Position numbers and translations under genes: made by a program. Positions 34,819 through 44,925 of a stretch of 64,000 bases of DNA are shown here, in pieces (positions within the stretch are counted from its first letter, which is position 1; the number at the start of each line of letters is the position of its first letter). The stretch covers positions 28,323,334 through 28,387,333 of the forward strand of contig NW_024037074.1 in the NCBI RefSeq assembly GCF_015706575.1. The letters are read 5' to 3'. The notes beneath the pieces are model-generated. The model was not told where the DNA came from. It did no database searches and saw only the letters and a program-made list of their open reading frames with translations. This DNA comes from Patiria miniata. Lineage: Eukaryota > Echinodermata > Asteroidea > Valvatida > Asterinidae.

Positions 34819-35076
34819 GTGCCGGGCACCTTCGTATTTACGTTTTCTGTTCTTAAGCATAGCAACAGCGGTGAAGTTCACATCCATCTTGTTAAAAACG
34901 ACTACAAGGTGATCACTACCTTTGGCCAACGAAGTCAACGTGGTCAGTTGTCCGGTAGCGCGGTGCTGGTTCTGCAGCGAGGAGACACGGTGTATCTGAC
35001 TATGCGCGGTAGGGTGTATAGTAATTCCTCCTTTAACTACACCTCATTCAGTGGCTTCCTTCTTTACTCCGATTGA
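34819..35076 (+). pseudogene. 5'-truncated C1q gene (C-terminal half of the C1q domain)
   Basis: From VPGTF to the stop this matches the last 85 residues of the C1q domain of A-E ([34 protein letters not shown]) with no stop or frameshift. Signal peptide, neck, collagen and the first half of the C1q domain are absent. Upstream, the sequence belongs to a 3'-flank block (compare 14740-14800), so a deletion fused the two. The bases just before the homology, GTTTTAG, resemble a short 3' splice site, so use as a spliced terminal exon is possible but unproven. The open frame reaches upstream to an ATG at 34759 without a signal peptide. Confidence 0.75.
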
Positions 35077-35469
35077 ACAAATAAATAATCACCACGCATG
35101 AAAATACAGGGGCAGGGTTATGTTGCCGAAACACTAACTAATGAATTACAGATATGATGTTAAATATCTTAATAATAAGAATGACAACTATAATTTGGCG
35201 TTTGTTGAATATCAAACGCGGAGTGGTCGGGCAGACAACTTTTTTCATTAAACACTGCCCAGTTAAGTAGTGAATAATTTAATTTGGCGATTGGTTAAAT
35301 TTGGACGGATTTTTTTTTTAATTAAAAAAACAAACAAACCTATTTGATGTACCGCTAGAGGGGGCCATATCAGATAAAGACGTCATAATGTTGTTTTGTG
35401 TCCTTTATTTCTTTTTAAACTCTTCCATAATTTATTTGCTTATACAACGGAAGTGACAGTCAAACGGTT

Positions 35470-35876
35470 TTGTGCTCGGGAATAGAAATTGTTGCCCAAG
35501 GCATCATTTACAACCTCACGAAAAACAAGCACGATACTTCATTTAGTTCTAACGATACAGCTGAAACTATTTTCTCAAATTTGGAGATTGATTTGCTTGT
35601 AATTTGTCACCTGATGACGTCATGTTTTTTCTACATTTTGGACGGGTGTTCAAGTTCATACCAGGTTTTATCATAATCATAAGAAATTTGGTTCGTTTTG
35701 ATTTTCAGGCTTCTGTCTGTATTTTAAATTCACCTAACGTTCACCTTCCGGATGACCTGGAAGTAACGGTCAAGCGATTTCACGTACACGACAAAACACT
35801 TTCATCTATTAATGGTCTATCTGATTACAACGTGCGAACAGGATTGATTATTTTGTTTGAGAGCTATAAGTGAGTA
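35470..35876 (+). pseudogene. Possible two-exon gene fragment inside the TIR element, unknown function
   Basis: An open frame runs from 35470 (starting MCSGIEIVAQ) through a possible exon end at GATTTGCTT|GTAATT near 35600. A possible acceptor TTGATTTTCAG sits just before GCTTCTGTCTGT near 35709. Joining the two keeps phase 0 and leads to HLPDDLEVTVKRFHVHDK and FESYK, stop. I do not recognise the product. The layout suggests host gene sequence captured by a transposon, but chance frames are possible. Confidence 0.25.
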
Positions 35877-35903
35877 AGAAAACTCCCTTGTGATTTGACA
35901 CAC

Positions 35904-35962
35904 GATGACGTCATCATGACGTTAGAGTAATATGCACCACTCGGGATGAGAGTCTATATAAG
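35904..35962 (+). promoter_or_regulatory. CRE palindrome plus TATA box inside the TIR element
   Basis: GATGACGTCATC (35904-35915), a second half site TGACGTT (from 35917) and CTATATAAG (35954-35962) form a compact promoter-like cluster pointing right. Another TGACGTCA is at 35615-35622. Downstream, an ATG at 35997 opens a 33-residue basic frame ending at 36098. Confidence 0.4.
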
Positions 35963-36169
35963 TTGAAAGTTCGTACTATTGGCCGTTTAGGAGAAAATGC
36001 GCGGAGAAGTATTGTCCGAAAAAAAAATGAAAGACAGAAAGCTTAACCAGAACAATTCTAAACAATGGTCGGGTTGTGCCCGACCACTCAATAAGTAATT
36101 TATGACATTTTACATTAAAATCTCTAAACGCTTTACCAGACATCAAAGTACATAATAAACTTCTATTTA

Positions 36170-36660
36170 AAAGTCCGTTTTGAAATATTTTTTTCTAAAT
36201 AAAGGTTTTAAGCTGTGATTTAAAAATTCCACATTCATTATTATTTCTAGAATAACCTGGAAGTCTGTTGCACAAAGAATGTGCCTAGATGGTAAATAAA
36301 AGCACGATCACCATGTTATTACTTGCTAGGCTTTGGACAATCTTTAGGATGTTTAAGCTCAACCCCATGTCACAACTTTTAATGCGAGTGTTAAACTCAT
36401 GAAATGATATAAACCCTGTGAGGTACTGTGGCGCTGACTCACCACGACGGATACGTTGAAAAACTAACAAAGCTTTTGAATTCAACACGCACCGTGACCA
36501 GGAGCCAATGTAGTTCTTGCAGTATGGGTGCATGTTTGCATGACGATCTATCCTTCTCGAAATAAGCAGTCGGGCAGCAGCATTCTAAATATGTTGTCAT
36601 TTCTTTAGCCGGTAGTCTTGTGAACCAAAAATAGGAAACAAACTGTTCCAATAATTGTGT
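36170..36660 (-). repeat. Antisense non-LTR retrotransposon tail after the truncated C1q
   Basis: This is the clearest copy. Minus-strand pieces in two frames read HAPILQELHWLLVTVRVEFK and, further on, APQYLTGFISFHEFNTR, the conserved C-terminal tail of non-LTR retrotransposon polyproteins. A frameshift separates them. Confidence 0.7.
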
Positions 36661-39124
36661 CGAGAATGAACAATTGCATGTATTAAAACAATAATGTATT
36701 TGTTTTCATTGCACTGCGCTGTTGTGTAAAGGCAATAGATTTACATTTGTTGAGTGCTTATAATTTAGCTTTTAGTAGAAGACTTTTGAGATCTATTAAA
36801 CAAGTATGCTTGAAAACAGTTGGCAACCATTTTGTTGGTATGCTTTTTATTAATATTTGTAATAGAGTTTTTTTTTAAATTTTATTTGTTCATTTTGTTG
36901 TGTGAGCATGGATAATAAGTATTAATGATTGTAGAACGTAGATAGTTTCTGCAACGGTTGGGTTATTCTTATGTGGGGGAGACTCTCCCCGGTATCATTG
37001 ATTAATCCTCGGAAAGATTTTGTTTCTTACTGAAAAAAGTATGAATCTTAATTGCACCACAGAAACGAATGTAATATAATTAAATAGGTAACGTTACGTA
37101 CCTTTTTCATATTATAAAATCAGGGTCTGTATCGACATCTGTAATATAAAATTCGTTGTTTCTGAAAAACTGTATGTATAAACTTTTATTTTTTATTGAA
37201 CTGTTTTGTTGCTAATTTAATTGGTATTTTTTTTTGGAGTGGTTCATGATTTGATGTCACTTTGTAGAGATATTTGGCTATTTCCGACTGTGATGTTTGT
37301 GCACAAAAAAATTTACAATCAGAATATGCAATTATTAAAGAATTTTTTTTGAATGTATTGTACTTTTTAAAAAATTTTTTACAGATGTTTGGAAAGTTGA
37401 AAAAGAGTACAACACGAAGAAGGATTGGAATCAACGTGTGTCTTCTGAAAGTAGTAACAATTTTAAAGATGAACGATGCTGAACCTATAATAGCCAATAA
37501 TGTAAAATTGTGTGTCTTGAAATGGTTTGTTTTAATAGAGCCGTAGCCTTGGTACATCGATCGATGGGGCTACATCACTTTCGAATATATTAGCAATTTG
37601 TGTTGTAATTGTCAACCTAGTTCCTTCCCTGTATTAAGGATGGTAACGTGTAGAGAAAGTACTGTGATGGCTTGTCAAAACTTTAGGCCATCCCATCATT
37701 TTTCAAAACTTTAAATTGCGAGTTGTTATACAGCTAATAAACCATGTCTTTTCCTATTTGTTTTGCTTTGTTTGTAACGAATAAAAAGCTCAAGATGTAT
37801 ATTGATAATCGTGTTACTTTGTTGAGACGGGTTCTGTTATCAAATAAAATGCACATTGCAACGACTACAACGGAGGAGAATAGGCGGGGTTTGTTGTCAC
37901 GATTGAAGACAGCGAAAGGACCCCTTCTCACTTTAGCGAACAAGAAGTAAAGAAACTTACATTATCAACCCAAAACACGTTAACCTGGTATATATTTAGT
38001 TTGTTACAGCCCCATATTTTATTCCTAGAGCTTTGCCACGAGGAATAGATTTTTTGTTTCTTGAGCTACAAAGGTTATTCACTTTTGAGTGAGACGCCGA
38101 CCAAAACAATCGGCCCACGTTTAGTCTTTTGTTAGTGAATTAGGGTTCACTACCCGGTACTTTACCATTTTTTAGTTTTTATTTATCTATTTAATTTACT
38201 TGTGGCCTGACATTTATTCATTTCTTGTGATGTAGACTGCATGGGTCTCCAACTCCGTTTTAGACTCGATAATATAGGAAACCGGAACCGGTCTACCAGC
38301 AGCAGTGTAGCCAGAGTTCCCACCATGGGGGACTGGTGGAGGGGCAAGATGTTACTCCAATGGGAGGGAAGGGGGGGGGGGCGAATTCCGTTTTTGGTCA
38401 TTTATGGGAGTTAATTATTTCCGAGGGGGCGACTGCGGGACATTATTTTCTTTTAGTGCGTGTAAGCCCAGGCTACCCCACCCCTCCCAAACCCCACCTG
38501 GCTACGCCGCTGTGTACCAGCAAGGCGGATTTGATACATCTTTACAGCAAATTAAAACGGCCACATCAATTGAAAACAAATTACTATTTTACAACAGCTA
38601 CGATAGACATGACATGACTGTTGTAAAATCGATTTACTCATCCTCTTCCTCTTGGTGGAAATTTTAATGGAGAGGAGAACAACAGCACCGTAGGATTAAC
38701 ATAACACCCCAACCTCTAACCGCCTTAGCATACATTTGTGGTTCGGGATCCGCCGTGGGTGGGCTGCCCGGGGTGGCTAGGAAGTTGACAGGATGATGAG
38801 AGTGGGGGTTCCTTGGTGATTCGTCCTCAGGCTATTGAAGGTTGTTTTTTTTTTAAGGAAATAAGTCTGTTTCACATGGTTGGATCGAAACAGTTGGGTG
38901 ATTTTGGGATTGGGTTTGGTTGGGCGAGTGTCAAGATTGGGTTGTCATATTTCTGTCTTTGGTTTTGGTATACATGTAGGTTGGACTCAATAAGCAGAGG
39001 TGGGCGGGCCTCAATTAGAGAGAGGGGGGGGGGTCTGCGGGTGCAAGTTCGATTGTGTGCCAAAAAGTTGGCCTGTCTGAACGCGCGTTTGACCATGGTC
39101 GGGGATAGATGAATTGTTACAATT

Positions 39125-39468
39125 CGGGCGATTCACAATGCAGTGCGCCACAAAGAGCAAAAACACCGAGGGTTCATTTTCCCCAGTGCATTGTGGGAGA
39201 TGGTCGACAAATTCGCAGCGCGGGACATTTGAAATTGTTAGTTTTTCTGGTCAGTAGTTTCGTAAGCGTGTGATTCGAGGATCTGTTTGCCCTTTTCTTT
39301 TCTTCTTATCAATATGGTGTTTTTCGGAAGGCGGCAAAACGCTATATGCTTTTGATCAACTTGTCTACTGACACTCATTCAAATGGGCCATGTTTTGTCG
39401 ACTGTAAACTTGAAAAATGGACTCTCCATAACAAACTCTTGGTGGCGCACTGCATTGTGAATCACCCG
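39125..39468. mobile_element. 344-bp TIR element with AATT target duplication
   Basis: The TIRs are about 27 bp: CGGGCGATTCACAATGCAGT at the left end, its complement (one mismatch, C to T) at the right. AATT flanks both sides (39121-39124, 39469-39472), and the related sites near 4812 and 62265 are empty with a single AATT. No transposase frame is present. Confidence 0.8.
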
Positions 39469-39784
39469 AATTAAGTTGCCTTTGGGAACGGCTGGGGTTT
39501 CGAAAAAATAAGTTTACTATCACCGTTAGAGAGCGGCAACTGTACATAAACCGGATATTATGCACACATTATATTTAAGTTCTTAGTACTTTTTGTTTTC
39601 AAGCTAAACTCATTCCACCTTCGTTTTTCTATCAAAAATGTAGACTGCATAACCTGATGACAAATTACTAGCCACCAAATGCGTGGCTCCTTTAAATAAC
39701 ACGAAGCGTAAAACAAACACTGATTGAATCACGTATGGCCGATGTACGTCATTATTCTATCCACCAATCACAGTTAGTCACCAA

Positions 39785-40104
39785 ACAAGTCGGTGACCAC
39801 AAGTGAGTGGTCTGTGATTGACAGGTACCAATCACAATACACATGTTTGAATAAGTCACCGACATCCATACAATCATTCCACCAATTAGATGCGTCCATT
39901 TGAGTGTCGGTGATACAAGCTTCGGGTTTAACGTGTGGCAATGTAACATTAACATCATTTCCATCTCACAAATATGAAGCGAGTCGGTGATGTGTGATTG
40001 ACAGCGCGCAGGGGGCCAATCACAAACCGGGCTTGCAAGTTCCTCAGTCACTGCACGGGAAATCGACGTCAATATCTAAGTCAGAAAGCTGCCGGCTCAC
40101 TCCT
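39785..40104 (+). promoter_or_regulatory. Promoter of gene D
   Basis: It has the shared architecture (GTCGGTGA motifs, inverted CCAAT pairs, GACGTCAA), but the TATA-like motif is changed to TATCTAAG (40074-40080). It is identical by eye to the E promoter and distinct from C. Confidence 0.7.
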
Positions 40105-40182
40105 CACAACGACCGCTGCTCATGTCCACGTCCAGACAACAACCCGAGAGAACTGTTTGCAAGATCGAACAAGAATTGCACG
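40105..40182 (+). other. Non-coding first exon of gene D
   Basis: The exon ends CACG|GTGAGT with the donor at 40183. Confidence 0.6.
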
Positions 40183-40387
40183 GTGAGTGTTTGCAACAAT
40201 CTTTGACGATAATTCTTCCAACTTTGGGATTGATCTTTTTGATTTACGATATTGACAAAAAAAATGTGCTTATAGCCAAAACAGTGCGCTGTAAATATTT
40301 CTGAACATGATGATCCCGTTTTCATACGTTAACTCGATAACTTATCGATAGGTGCTTGAATAATCACCTAATATTATAATGTATATC

Positions 40388-40756
40388 AGGCCCAAAAAAA
40401 GTATCCGGTTTCTGGTATGGAGCTTGCCCAAAAAGTTGTGCGGCAACGCGTTTTTTTTTTTTTACCTTTTTTTTTTGGCTTCAAATGTCGGCTGATGACT
40501 GCAAATGTTGCCCTAAACTTAGTGCAAATATTATGGGAGACTAGAGAGGCCACATTAAGCTTATTCGCGATCATAACCCCATCTAAAAACACGTTTAAAT
40601 TGTGCAGCAGCAGGATTCCAGTCAAACCAGTGATTTTGGCGGTTTTGAGACATCCTCTTTCATTAAAAAAAAAACTTTTTCATTTTGCCGACGCGCATTC
40701 CCACAGCGACGCGCGCGCATACCAGAAATCGGAGACTTTTTTTGGGGGGGGGGCCT
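40388..40756. mobile_element. TIR element, intron 1 of gene D
   Basis: Duplicate of 26703-27070. Confidence 0.7.
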
Positions 40757-41374
40757 AATATAGCTGAATTAGCTCTTAATCTGAACAGTTGCTGCAAATT
40801 CATACCAACATTTTGTGAGGCCAAAGATTCAGGCAATAAAAGCTAAGAGCAAACTATTCAGGGTTTTTATTTCATTTGTTCGGAATAAGGAATTCCTTTC
40901 TGACGATATTATCGCTGCTACTTCCATGGTGCACTCTCAATAAACAATTGTCCAAAATTCTGACTGATTTCTCTAGCGCTTAGAAACTTACTTGAACTCT
41001 TGTCACTACCGATAGCACACTATAAATTCATGAACGTTTTATAGTTTGTATTGCCATTTAGGTTCGCCAGTTTTCCAGTCATACCTGGCTGAAGGTTTTC
41101 AAGAGCGTATTACATGACGTTTCATATATATTTTTATTGAGGTTCACGCACTTGCACAATATTTCAGATAATAAATTAAAACCTTTTTTGTGTGTGAAAA
41201 GAAAGAAATCTTGCAAAAGTTCGACACTTGACCCATAAAATCAGTATGACTATTCAGCCCCTTTATTATCTTGCTAGTTTTCCCTGTTTATTGTATCAAA
41301 CATATAATCCCGATGAGATGCGCTCATCTTTTTTTTTCCGGCAATCACCTGACTGATTCAGTATAAAAGGTTAT

Positions 41375-41437
41375 GCGGAAGTTGGCCACGGAAGAAAGTA
41401 TAAAGGAAATCGGGACATCTCAAACATCCTGTCCTAT
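41375..41437 (+). promoter_or_regulatory. Promoter-like block inside intron 1 of gene D
   Basis: GCGGAAGT, CGGAAG and TATAAAGG (TATAAA 41399-41404). Confidence 0.4.
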
Positions 41438-41601
41438 GCTGTATTATTGAAAATTGGGATAATCTCAATACCTTTCGCACTTTGTTTTCAAACTGTTTCA
41501 TTTCACTAGGTCACAGTACGCCATTCCGGTTTGATCACTATATAGGCCTGAACGTTTTACTTTCAAACATTGCACGATAAAAGTGTCACTGGTCAGAATA
41601 G

Positions 41602-41613
41602 ACTAGAGGGCGC
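41602..41613 (+). promoter_or_regulatory. CTCF-like core motif, unit D
   Basis: ACTAGAGGGCGC. Confidence 0.45.
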
Positions 41614-42256
41614 AAATACAAACGGACCGGATCATTATTAAACACACACAGTTTTATTCACGTCCAAATTGCTTTATCTGCCTTGGATTTATTTTTAGAA
41701 ATCATGTTAACACTTGATGTTTGTACAAACTTTCCTGGCCGTCTGCTCTGCTGTCCGAACTCAAAGTTTGAAGCACCAACTTTCAGATGAATTCAGCCAT
41801 GTTGCATGTAGGGTTTCACTCAGAATGTCACTGAGATTCTGTTGAATATATTTTTAAAAAAGCAATTTTTTCAGAGTTTTAAGTTGTGCAATTGGTACAG
41901 ATTTTGATTTTTTTTTAACCGTAAAGATTTTCCGAGACACATTCATGGTTGACAAACAGATGGTGGCTGAAGCTAATAGCCAAACCGGTGCGTTGATGTC
42001 CCGGGGAAAAATTCTTTTTGTAACGACTGCGGTGGTCCACCTGTAATATTTCCGCCTCTATACTTCTGTGATATGAGGTCGTTTTCCCATATTTATGCAG
42101 ACAATAACTCAATAACTCATTTTTATCAATTTGTATTACTTTCCGCCAGCATTCTGTTTTATGTGTTGAAGATTTCTTCCTTGAAATATTCCTTTATACA
42201 AGGTTTTTTTTAAAATCAAGTCTTTTTTATACTTTAGAATTATCAGACAGTACCTT

Positions 42257-42398
42257 CAAGGGTGGATCCAGAGAGTTACTGCCGGCGGTGCAGGTTGTGC
42301 CGGGGAAAGGGTGTGGGTGTAAGGGCTCTCTCAAGTAAAATTTGGCCTTATTTCATAACATTTAGGTCACTGCCTCCACACCCCTGGATCCGCCACTG
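42257..42398. mobile_element. hAT-like element, intron 1 of gene D
   Basis: Duplicate of 28572-28713. Confidence 0.55.
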
Positions 42399-42964
42399 AT
42401 CTTGCTAAACTGCCGAATTTTATTGAACATGTGTTACTTTTGTAAACGTATGCATGAATGTGAATTCCCGAGCAGGACTGAAATCAAAAGTACAATAAAT
42501 TCAATGCAAAAAAAAAACATATATTGCTTATTTTTTCCGCGTATAGTGAAGATACCATTAAATATTTTGATCACTTGCTAAATTTAACTGGATTTGAAAA
42601 AAAAGTTGCGAATTTGAAAGAAAGTGTTCAAATATTGAAATACTGATATTCAAGTCTTCAATAGCCAACCATCGAGGTCGGTGAGGTGATGTCTAATTGA
42701 TTCTATCATGACCGTGGAAAGAGCAGGCCGTCCCCACAAAAAGACCCTGATGTAATTCGGCCTCTTTTCCTGACTTTTATCGGCGGGCAAAAGTAATAAC
42801 TGCCATATCACTCCGAACACTTTCTCTGAATAACGATTCCTAAGAAATGTTATGAATACATACATGTCTCTGAGACAAATTCTTCAGTTTATGTTACATC
42901 ATTATATATAGTTATTGCTTTTGTTTTAGTTATATGTATAGGCCCTATTTTGTTTTCTTTACAG

Positions 42965-43810
42965 ATGAAGATCTGTGTGGCTACCATTCTGTCAACGGCC
43001 CTGATTCTGGGTAACTCTTTCAAGCTCCGAGCTTCCGTTACTGGGCCGGTTCCCTCGGACGGTGATGGTCCTGCGTCTCAGGTGTGTCAGCAGTGCTGCC
43101 AGGGACCTGCTGCAATACCCGGCATACCAGGTCTGCCTGGGCCAGTAGGCCAGATGGGGCCGTATGGTCAGCCGGGGTCAAAGGGCGATGCAGGTCAGCA
43201 AGGTCACAAAGGTGATGTTGGGTCGATTGGACCTATGGGTGAGCGGGGAGCACCTGGGAACACTGGGTCTAAAGGTGATGATGGGATTGGTCTGCCCGGC
43301 AAGATAGGTCCGAGAGGGCTACCTGGTGTTGTTGGAAGAATCGGAGAAACTGGTGTCAAAGGTCAGAAGGGTGAGCCAAGGGAGACTCCAGACGACTCCA
43401 ACCAGCGGGTGGCATTCACCGTGGTGAGGACGAGCGTCTCAGATGAATCTAGGAGTTACGACACCCGTTTGCCCTTCCAGCAGATCGAGACGCTTCTGCC
43501 GGGTACCAGCTTCGAACTCGTGACCGGCACGTTCGCCTGTAGTGTACCGGGCACCTACGCATTTACGTTTTCTGTTCTTAAGTATAGCAACACCGGTGGC
43601 TTTGACATCCATCTGGTTAAAAACAACTACCATGTGATCACTACTCATAGTACATCAAATCAACGTGGTCAGTTGTCTGGGAGCGCGGTGCTGGTTCTGC
43701 AGCGAGGAGACACGGTATATCTTACCATGAACGGTAGGGCGTATAGTGATTCCAACCATCGCTACACCTCATTCAGCGGCTTCCTCCTTTACCCGGAGTC
43801 AATTAAATAA
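42965..43810 (+). CDS. Gene D: secreted collagen-like C1q-domain protein
   Basis: The protein has 281 residues and is identical to gene C: signal peptide, three-Cys neck, Gly-X-Y region ending GEPRE, C1q domain ending [12 protein letters not shown]. The start directly follows TTTCTTTACAG. It sits in repeat copy 2, 13,685 bp after C. Its promoter carries the TATCTAAG variant, so C and D would make the same protein from different promoters. Function as a secreted recognition protein is inferred from the family. Confidence 0.9.
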   Translation: MKICVATILSTALILGNSFKLRASVTGPVPSDGDGPASQVCQQCCQGPAAIPGIPGLPGPVGQMGPYGQPGSKGDAGQQGHKGDVGSIGPMGERGAPGNTGSKGDDGIGLPGKIGPRGLPGVVGRIGETGVKGQKGEPRETPDDSNQRVAFTVVRTSVSDESRSYDTRLPFQQIETLLPGTSFELVTGTFACSVPGTYAFTFSVLKYSNTGGFDIHLVKNNYHVITTHSTSNQRGQLSGSAVLVLQRGDTVYLTMNGRAYSDSNHRYTSFSGFLLYPESIK

Positions 43811-44099
43811 TTAATAAATAATCACCTCGCATAAATATATAGGAGAAGTGCTGCCCCAAAAACCCTCGCTTTCCATTTTGCCGAAACAATAACCAACGAA
43901 CTAGTAAAAATAATATTCAATGACATAATACAAACAATAAATGACGACAAAATGTTCCCTATTGGTACAATCAGCAGCTATGATAAAAATGAGTAATGTT
44001 TAATATATCTTTAGCATTAAAATATCAAAACGGTTAACAAGAAATCAAAACTACTGAAAAGAAATCATTAAAAATCAGTTAAAATAATAGTTGTTTTTG

Positions 44100-44925
44100 G
44101 AAGGAAATATTTTAAGCTGTGATTTGAAAATTCCAAATTCACCAATCTTTCTCATTTCGGCTGACAGTCTGTTCCACAGACGCATACATGGTAAATGCAC
44201 AGTCCCCGTATGCCTTGCCAGGCTTTGGACACATTGGGTGGTCGAAATTAACCCCGTCACAGCTTTTCTCCAAATAAATAAATAATTAAATAAATAAAAT
44301 TAAACCACAACTCATAAATATAAAGAAGCAGTTCTTCTATTTTTTGTTCGCTTTCCATTTTGCCAAAACAGTAACCGATGAATTAAAAGAAAAATGTCAA
44401 TGTCATGATAATAAGAAAGATAATTGATTCTTAATACAAAGCATTTAACAATCAAGCATCAAACCGCTTTACAAGACATCAAAACTGCATATCAACAGTT
44501 AATTAAAAGAAGTTAAATATAAGACTATTGAAAAAGAAGGTTTTAGGTGCGATTGAAAAACACTTCAAATTCATTATTTTTTGCTCAAATAACGTGGAAG
44601 TCTGCACGGTCACTATATGCCTTGCCAGGATTTGGACGAACTTTAGGAAGGTTAAACTTAACCGCATCACAGCTTTTAGTACGAATGTTACACGCGTGAA
44701 CTGATATTTACTCTGTGAACTACCTTAGCGCTGCCTCACCATGGCGTATAAGTTTGAAAAGTACCGAAGAATCTTGAATACATTCCGCACCGTAACCGAG
44801 AGCCAACGTAGTTCCTGAATTATGGTCGTACGACCCTTCCTTCTGCATACATGTTGTTATTTCTTAAAACTGGTAATCGTATGAAAAAAACATAAACCGT
44901 TAAAATAGTCTGTCTGGGAAGTAAC
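44100..44925 (-). repeat. Two antisense retrotransposon tails after gene D
   Basis: Duplicates of 30415-30580 and 30830-31240, separated by the same A-type 3'-flank junction. Confidence 0.6.

Larger units (their letters stand above)
35221..36089. mobile_element. TIR element carrying a possible gene fragment and promoter
   Basis: Ends GAGTGGTCGGGCA (35221) and the inverted TGCCCGACCACTC (to 36089) delimit an 869-bp segment absent after gene B at the matching place. No target duplication was recognised. The right end itself forms a hairpin (GGTCGGG TTGTG CCCGACC). The interior has two open frames, a TGACGTCA-TATATAAG cluster and a short basic frame (35997-36098). Family unknown. Confidence 0.5.
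30126..39784. other. Intergenic region between genes C and D
   Basis: Apart from the truncated C1q fragment (34819-35076) no C1q gene is present. In order: retrotransposon 3' end (30415-30580), junction to an A-type 3' flank (30578-30582), second retrotransposon tail (30830-31240), 3'-flank block (31330-32180), shared intergenic sequence, 3'-flank block (from 34105) cut by a TTAA element (34224-34736), the truncated C1q, a TIR element with gene-like content (35221-36089), a third retrotransposon tail (36170-36660), a third 3'-flank block (from 36990), and a 344-bp TIR element (39125-39468) before the promoter. Confidence 0.65.
26500..40184. repeat. Tandem 13.68-kb repeat, copy 1
   Basis: This 13,685-bp unit is followed by a nearly identical second copy. 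It contains intron 1 and coding exon of C, the whole C-to-D intergenic region with the truncated C1q fragment, and the promoter and first exon of D. Start and end are placed at the exon 1 donor, where identity changes. Confidence 0.85.
40183..42964 (+). other. Intron 1 of gene D
   Basis: The intron is 2782 bp, almost identical to intron 1 of C, with a handful of substitutions (for example near 41032, 41704 and 41720) and homopolymer-length changes. It carries the same TIR element, promoter-like block, CTCF-like core and hAT-like element. Confidence 0.6.

Noticed and set aside
37744..37950. 68-codon frame kept in both repeat copies (also 51428-51634)
   Set aside because: Conservation again only reflects the recent duplication. 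The diverged paralog near 24840-25030 contains T-run and other length changes that break the frame.
38813..39112. 99-codon open frame kept in two copies (also 52495-52794)
   Set aside because: The two copies belong to the same recent 13.68-kb duplication, so conservation is uninformative. The diverged paralogs near 4500-4800 and 62000-62250 do not keep the frame, and the composition is G-rich intergenic.
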